From the NCBI RefSeq assembly GCF_011075055.1, contig NC_058155.1, positions 13,029,067-13,093,066 on the forward strand: a DNA stretch of 64,000 bases, written 5' to 3'. Under the pieces are notes generated by a model. That model was not told where the DNA came from, did not search any database, and saw only the letters and a program-made list of their open reading frames with translations. Every line of letters starts with the position of its first letter. Positions within the stretch are counted from its first letter, which is position 1. The DNA is from Mangifera indica (taxonomy: Eukaryota; Streptophyta; Magnoliopsida; Sapindales; Anacardiaceae). The position numbers and the translations under genes are program-made. Shown piece after piece: positions 59,195 through 64,000 of the stretch.

Positions 59195-59960
59195 GAGTTG
59201 GATAATATTTACAGTTTTGTCACTAATTTCGTCTCATATTTTGGTTGCTTTATCTAATGAATTATGAGTGCTATTATAGCTTGTTGGAAAGCTCTTTGAA
59301 TTCTATTTCCAATGATATATAACTTGTATGAATTATATATTTTTTGGACTGTCAAATATTGTATGAACCGAAAGGACTGTTTTACCAAATAAACAGTGAA
59401 GACAGTTTTTTGCCACTGATTTCATCCCATGTTTTGGCTATCTTATCTGATAAATCATGAATGCTATTATAGTTTGTTGGAAAGCTTTTTGAATTCTGTT
59501 TCCAATGATATATAGCTTGTATGAATTAGAGATTGTTTGGACTATTCAATATTGTATGAACCAAAAGGACTGCTTTACCAAATAAACAGTGAAGACAGTT
59601 TTTTGCCACTGATTTCATCCCACGTTTTGGTTATCTTATCTAATGAATCATGAGTGCTATTATAGCTTGTTGGAAATCTCTTTGAATCCTGTTTTCAATG
59701 ATATATAGCTTGTATAAATTAGAGATTATTTGGACTATTAAATATGGTATGAATTAAAAGGACTGTTTTACCAAATAAATAGTAAAGAAATTTTTTTGCC
59801 ACTAATGTCATCTCACGTTTTGACTGTCTTATCTAATGAATTATGAGTGCTATTATAGCTTTTTGGAAAGCTCTTTGAATCCTCTTTTCAACGATATATA
59901 GCTTGTATAAATTAAAAACCGTTTGGATTGTTTAATTGTATAACAAAAAAATTGTTCTAC
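59195..59960 (+). repeat. 193-bp tandem repeat array (about 4 units) in the LTR
   Basis: TTTGGACTGT-type landmarks at about 59342, 59536, 59729 and 59922 are 193-194 bp apart. Each unit includes ACCAAATAAACAGTGAAGACAG, GCCACTGATTTCATCCCA and ATATATAGCTTGTATGAATT. The last unit breaks down after 59940. Confidence 0.9.
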
Positions 59961-61380
59961 CAAATGAACAGTTCTGTGAACAATATTTCACAGTTTTTGG
60001 GAAGAAAGAAAAGGAAGGGAAAAAGGAAAGGAAGAAAGAAAGTAAAGAAATGAGAGAAAAAGAAAAGAAGAAGGAAAACACGAAAAGGAATTTGGGGCTC
60101 AAGATTCAGGGGTCGTCCCAAGAGTATGGTCTGGTGAGTTATAAATAGATTTAGATGGAAGCAAGATTTGTAAGATATAAGACACACATGCATGCTCTGA
60201 ACTATGAGGGGGCACTTTACACTACATTGCCCGTAGTAAGACACATCTGTAGTAGGATACGTCCGTTGTAGGACATAGACCCCTAGTAGGGTCCGCTCGC
60301 AATAGAGTATGCTCGTAGAAAAGCTCAATTTAGATTCAAAAATGGTGTAGTAAGAGAAAGGAAGAGAGCTCGAGCTTAGAAAAATGTCAAATCCCTATAG
60401 TTAGCTTTCAGAAAGTATCAAATAGACACCAGATGAGACAAAGTATGACCCAAATAGTAAATAATGAACTAGATTATCTCTTCAATTTTTTATAGAGATT
60501 ATGGTGTGAGGTTGAGTCCCGAGAGTGAGTTAGAATAGGAAAGGAGATAGTTTACTTAATCCTGTTCCCTTACTGAGTGTTCTTATCTCTCACTTCATTT
60601 TCTTTCATGATTGCAGGTATAGGTGATCGAGGTAGTTGTGAGGTAGGGTTAGGTCAGCGAAGATAGATCTGACTGGAACAGGTTATCTCTGGTTGTTCTT
60701 GTTGACTTTTGACCTTTTTGAGATGATTGTACAGTTATATATGATTACTCCATATTTTCATATGTTTTCATATAAGATATATATATCTTTTGTTCACTCC
60801 CAGATTTTTAGTTTTCTTAGAATAATTTCTAAATACTTTCAGTAATAAGATGAGTTCAAAGTAGTTTTTTTTTTTCAAATAAATAAATAATAGACACTCC
60901 GAATATTAATTCATAATATTTCTCCTCCAATAGGTAGTACTTCTGAGGAAGGATGTTACAAGTTGGTATTAGAGTATGATTTTGAGAACCCAAAAGATGT
61001 TTTTTAAAAGAAATGGAGTAATCCAAGTAACATAGAGATGGAATACCCTCCAACCACGCTGATCGCCCTCGCAGCGAATCACTGTAAGTTAAGTTTTCAC
61101 TTATACTTGCTAAGTCTTATGAGACTGATGTGTTCATTTTCAGGACTTATAAGTCGAACACCAATAGATCCTTCTTAGAGGAGCCAGAAGGGGGACTAAG
61201 TGCATATGATGTGCAAGAGATTTTCAGAGAAATGATGAGAGAGCATAAAAGTGCTCCCACATAGTGAAATGAGATGACGCATACACCGCTAACCCAAGGA
61301 CATGATATGAGAGAGATTACTTCAGCATCTACAACAGCCCTAGTGGGGACTCAGTTGCATCTTATTTTCAACCTCTCTAG

Positions 61381-62230
61381 TATGCACCAACCTAAAAAAT
61401 TTGATGGTGCAAAGGATCCAATAGTAGCTGAAAAGTGGTTGGAAGTGTAATAACCTTATTTGATATGACCAACCAGGAAAGAGTGAGATATGTCACCTAT
61501 CTTTTCAAGTCAAAGACAAGAATATGGTGGAACTTAGTCAGAGAGACGATCAATGTCTTAAAGATGACTTGGTCCAAGTTCAGGAGTCGATTTGAGGCAG
61601 AGTACAAGGGCACCAATATTACTTGTATTAGGGCTCAGAAGTTTATTAATCTAGTGCAGGGGACAGATTCAGTAAAGGAATATTCTACAAAGTTCAATCA
61701 GTTGTCTCAGTATGCCTCTGAGATAGCTAGTACAAAAATGGGACGTATGTAGAAATTTGTGTATGGGCTAAATCTGGAGATAGCCTGAGATGTTATGACG
61801 GGGGTGTAGCCATCTAGGACTTATGCAGAGGCCCTCAATAGAGCTTTGTGGGCAGAGGTTTTTATGAGGAGGAGGTTCAATCATACCACAGGGCAAAAAG
61901 TTACACCCCCTACTGCCATGCCAGTTCCCTCGATAAGCAGTGGTTCAGTTTTAGCACAAAGAGACCCTCATCTAGAATGAGACAGGAAGGGTAAATGACC
62001 CCTCCAATTTAGAAGCATGAAAAAGAACTAGAAAAGTGGAAAGAAATAGAAAGGACTTAAGATACCAGCTTGCCAGAAATGTGGGAAACAACATAGAGAA
62101 GAGTGTTTGACAGGCTAGATAGTTTGTTTCAAATGTCGTTAGCTTGAACATATTGTCTGTTTTTGTACAGTTGCCCCAGTGAGAATAGAGCAACCGCAGC
62201 CAGAGTTTATATGATTACCCAAGGCCCAAC
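61381..62230 (+). pseudogene. gag of the 58-64 kb gypsy element
   Basis: The open frame 61435-61752 is a retrotransposon gag core (TRIWWNLVRETI, TWSKFRSRFEAEY, VKEYSTKFNQLSQYA). After stops the frame goes on through SRTYAEALNRALWAE to zinc-knuckle text (CQKCGKQHREECLTG, CFKCR) near 62070-62150. Two knuckles are partly preserved. Confidence 0.85.
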
Positions 62231-62570
62231 AGAAGCTAACCTATCAGTAGTTATAGGTCAGATTCTCTATCTTGATACTCCTACTCATTGTTTTATAGTC
62301 AAAAGTTTGCTTGAGAGGTTAAAGTTACACCCAGTCAAAATAGCCTAGAGGATTATGATCGAGTTGTCTGATGAAGGGTCAATTATTAGTGAAATGATGC
62401 TGTTAGGACAAATTATTGTGATTTAAGGTCGACAGTTACTGGTGGACTTGATTGTGTTTGAAATGCTCGATTTTAACATGATTTTAGGGATGGACTTTTT
62501 GGAGAGATACAAAGCTGAGATTGATTGTAAAAAAAAGAAAGTAAGATTTAACTTGGACTTTGGAGATTAA
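62231..62570 (+). pseudogene. Aspartic protease remnant of the 58-64 kb element
   Basis: Text such as LILGMDFLERYKAEIDCKKKKV (in parts) around 62480-62550 is the C-terminal half of the retropepsin. The N-terminal catalytic loop is not intact in any frame I can see. Confidence 0.65.
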
Positions 62571-62819
62571 TTCGAGTTCGGTGAAGGTCATATCCAGAGT
62601 TTGATGATTAGTATGTTGAAAGCCAATAAAATGTTGAAAAAGGGATGTACATGATATTTGGCTAATGTAGTGAGCAAAGTTGAGTCAGACCTAACTATTG
62701 ATGAGATGCCAATGGTAAGGGAGTTTTCGGATATGTTTTCGAGTGAGCTACCAGGATTAGCTCCTAAATAAGAAGTTGAGTTTAGTATAGAGTTGACACT
62801 AGGCATAACACATATTTCG

Positions 62820-64000
62820 AAAGCATCCTATTGAATAACCCATGCCGAGTTACAAGAATTGAAGAAGGAGCTTCAAGAGTTACCAAATCATGGTTTTATC
62901 AGACTGAACCATTTTCTTTGGGGAGCTCTCATCTTATTTGTGAAAAAGAAAGATGGGTCTATGAGGATGTGTATTGATTACAGAGAGCTAAATAAAATCA
63001 CAATTAAGAACAAGTATCCGTTACCCAAAATTGATGACTTATTTGATTAGTTAAGGGGATCTATGGTCTTTTCCAAGATAGATTTGAGATCTGGTTATCA
63101 CCAAGTGAGAGTGGCAAAGAAGGATATACCCAAGATAACTTTCTGAATGAGATATGACCACTTTGAGTTTGTAGTAATGTCATTCGAATTAACAAATGCC
63201 CTTGCAGTGTTTATGGATTTGATGAACAGGGTGTTCCATGACTGCTGTGATAAATTTATTGTGGTACTCATTGATGATATCTTAGTGTATTCTCATAGTT
63301 GAGAGGAGTATGAGCAACACTTGAGGTTTATCCTCTAGAGGTTGAGAGAGAAACAATTGTATGCCAAATTCCCGAAATGTGAATTTTGGCTAGATAGAGT
63401 TACCTTTTTGGGGCATATGATTTTAGCGGAAGGTATATTTGTGGATCCCAGTAAGATTGAGGTTATATTTGAATGGCAGAGACCAAAGATGGTTAAGGAG
63501 GTTTGTAGTTTCCTTGGTTTGGTAGGATATTATCGGAGGTTTGTGGAAGAATTTGCCAGATTAGCTAGACCTCTTACAACCCTCACAAAGAAAGCAACGC
63601 CGTTTCAGTGGTCAGATGCTTATGAGGAAAGCTTCCAAGAATTGAAAAGAAGATTGACTACTGCTCCTATGTTAGCACTTCTAGAGGAGGGAGTTGAGAA
63701 CGATTTATACACCGATGTCTCACACAGTGGTTTAGGAGCAGTGTTGATGCAGCGAGGCAAAATGATAACATATGCCTCAAGACAGTTGAAAGAATTCGAA
63801 ACTTGATACCTTACTCATGATTTAGAGTTAGCAGCGGTAATTTTTGCTTTGAAATTCTGGAGATACTATTTGTATAGGGTAAGATGTAATATTTATACTG
63901 CCATAAAAGCCTCAAATATTTCTTCACTCAAAAAGAGTTAAATACAAGACAAAGGCGATGACTCAAGTTAGTAAAAGACTATAACTATGATATTAAGTAC
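62820..64000 (+). pseudogene. Reverse transcriptase and start of RNase H of the 58-64 kb element
   Basis: RT blocks: [19 protein letters not shown], then [13 protein letters not shown], then [13 protein letters not shown] with both catalytic Asp codons intact, then [11 protein letters not shown] and [13 protein letters not shown] (open frame 63342-63806), followed by RNase H ([27 protein letters not shown]). At least five in-frame stops interrupt it. It leaves the window mid-domain. Confidence 0.88.

Overview
This is nuclear DNA of a flowering plant, most likely a eudicot. The genes are split into many short exons with GT-AG (twice GC-AG) introns, the intergenic DNA is very AT-rich, and MITEs and Ty3/gypsy retrotransposons are abundant. 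There is one assembly gap of exactly 100 N (30935-31034). I see no CRISPR array, operon or other prokaryotic feature. I could rebuild five protein-coding genes exon by exon, each with one uninterrupted frame across all splice sites.

Layout. 1-4535: non-coding, with an hAT-like MITE (3121-3416) and a Tourist-like MITE (3791-4277). 4536-10634 (-): ATXR7/SDG25-type SET-domain histone methyltransferase, 15 coding exons, 1265 aa. 11150-12356: fold-back element with a Mutator-like MITE nested inside it. 13.8-15.3 kb: a CESA-like gene relic and the decayed last exon of an unrecognised coiled-coil gene. 15576-18024 (-): URGT-type UDP-rhamnose/UDP-galactose Golgi transporter, 5 exons, 344 aa. 18.7-22.1 kb: three fold-back/Mutator-like elements. 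22615-30314 (-): DnaJ/DnaJ-X co-chaperone, 10 exons, 397 aa, whose 3.5-kb second intron carries a TRIM-like element and an 801-bp hAT-like element. 31.0-37.6 kb: gap, satellite fragment and a gutted Ty3/gypsy element. 38769-48801 (+): MIC10-type MICOS subunit, 98 aa, whose 9.1-kb second intron holds a decayed chromovirus and MITEs. 51657-54362 (-): plastid-targeted dienelactone-hydrolase-family protein, 3 exons, 306 aa. 54.8-55.9 kb: AT-rich minisatellite. 56.9-64.0 kb: an LTR fragment, then the 5' LTR, gag and pol of another decayed Ty3/gypsy element that runs off the window.

The genes are unrelated housekeeping functions (chromatin, Golgi sugar transport, chaperone, mitochondrial cristae, plastid or cytosolic hydrolase) and do not form a pathway. 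From memory, ATXR7 and a URGT are near neighbours on Arabidopsis chromosome 5, and a URGT and this DnaJ type are near neighbours on chromosome 1. The ATXR7-URGT-DnaJ run here therefore looks like an older gene order.

The most informative material is the transposon archaeology: four copies of one GAGCTC-rich element family with 8-bp target duplications, nested insertions that can be dated relative to one another, a 193-bp repeat shared by an LTR and the edge of the assembly gap, and retroelement decay dominated by C-to-T changes. I found no convincing new biological system.
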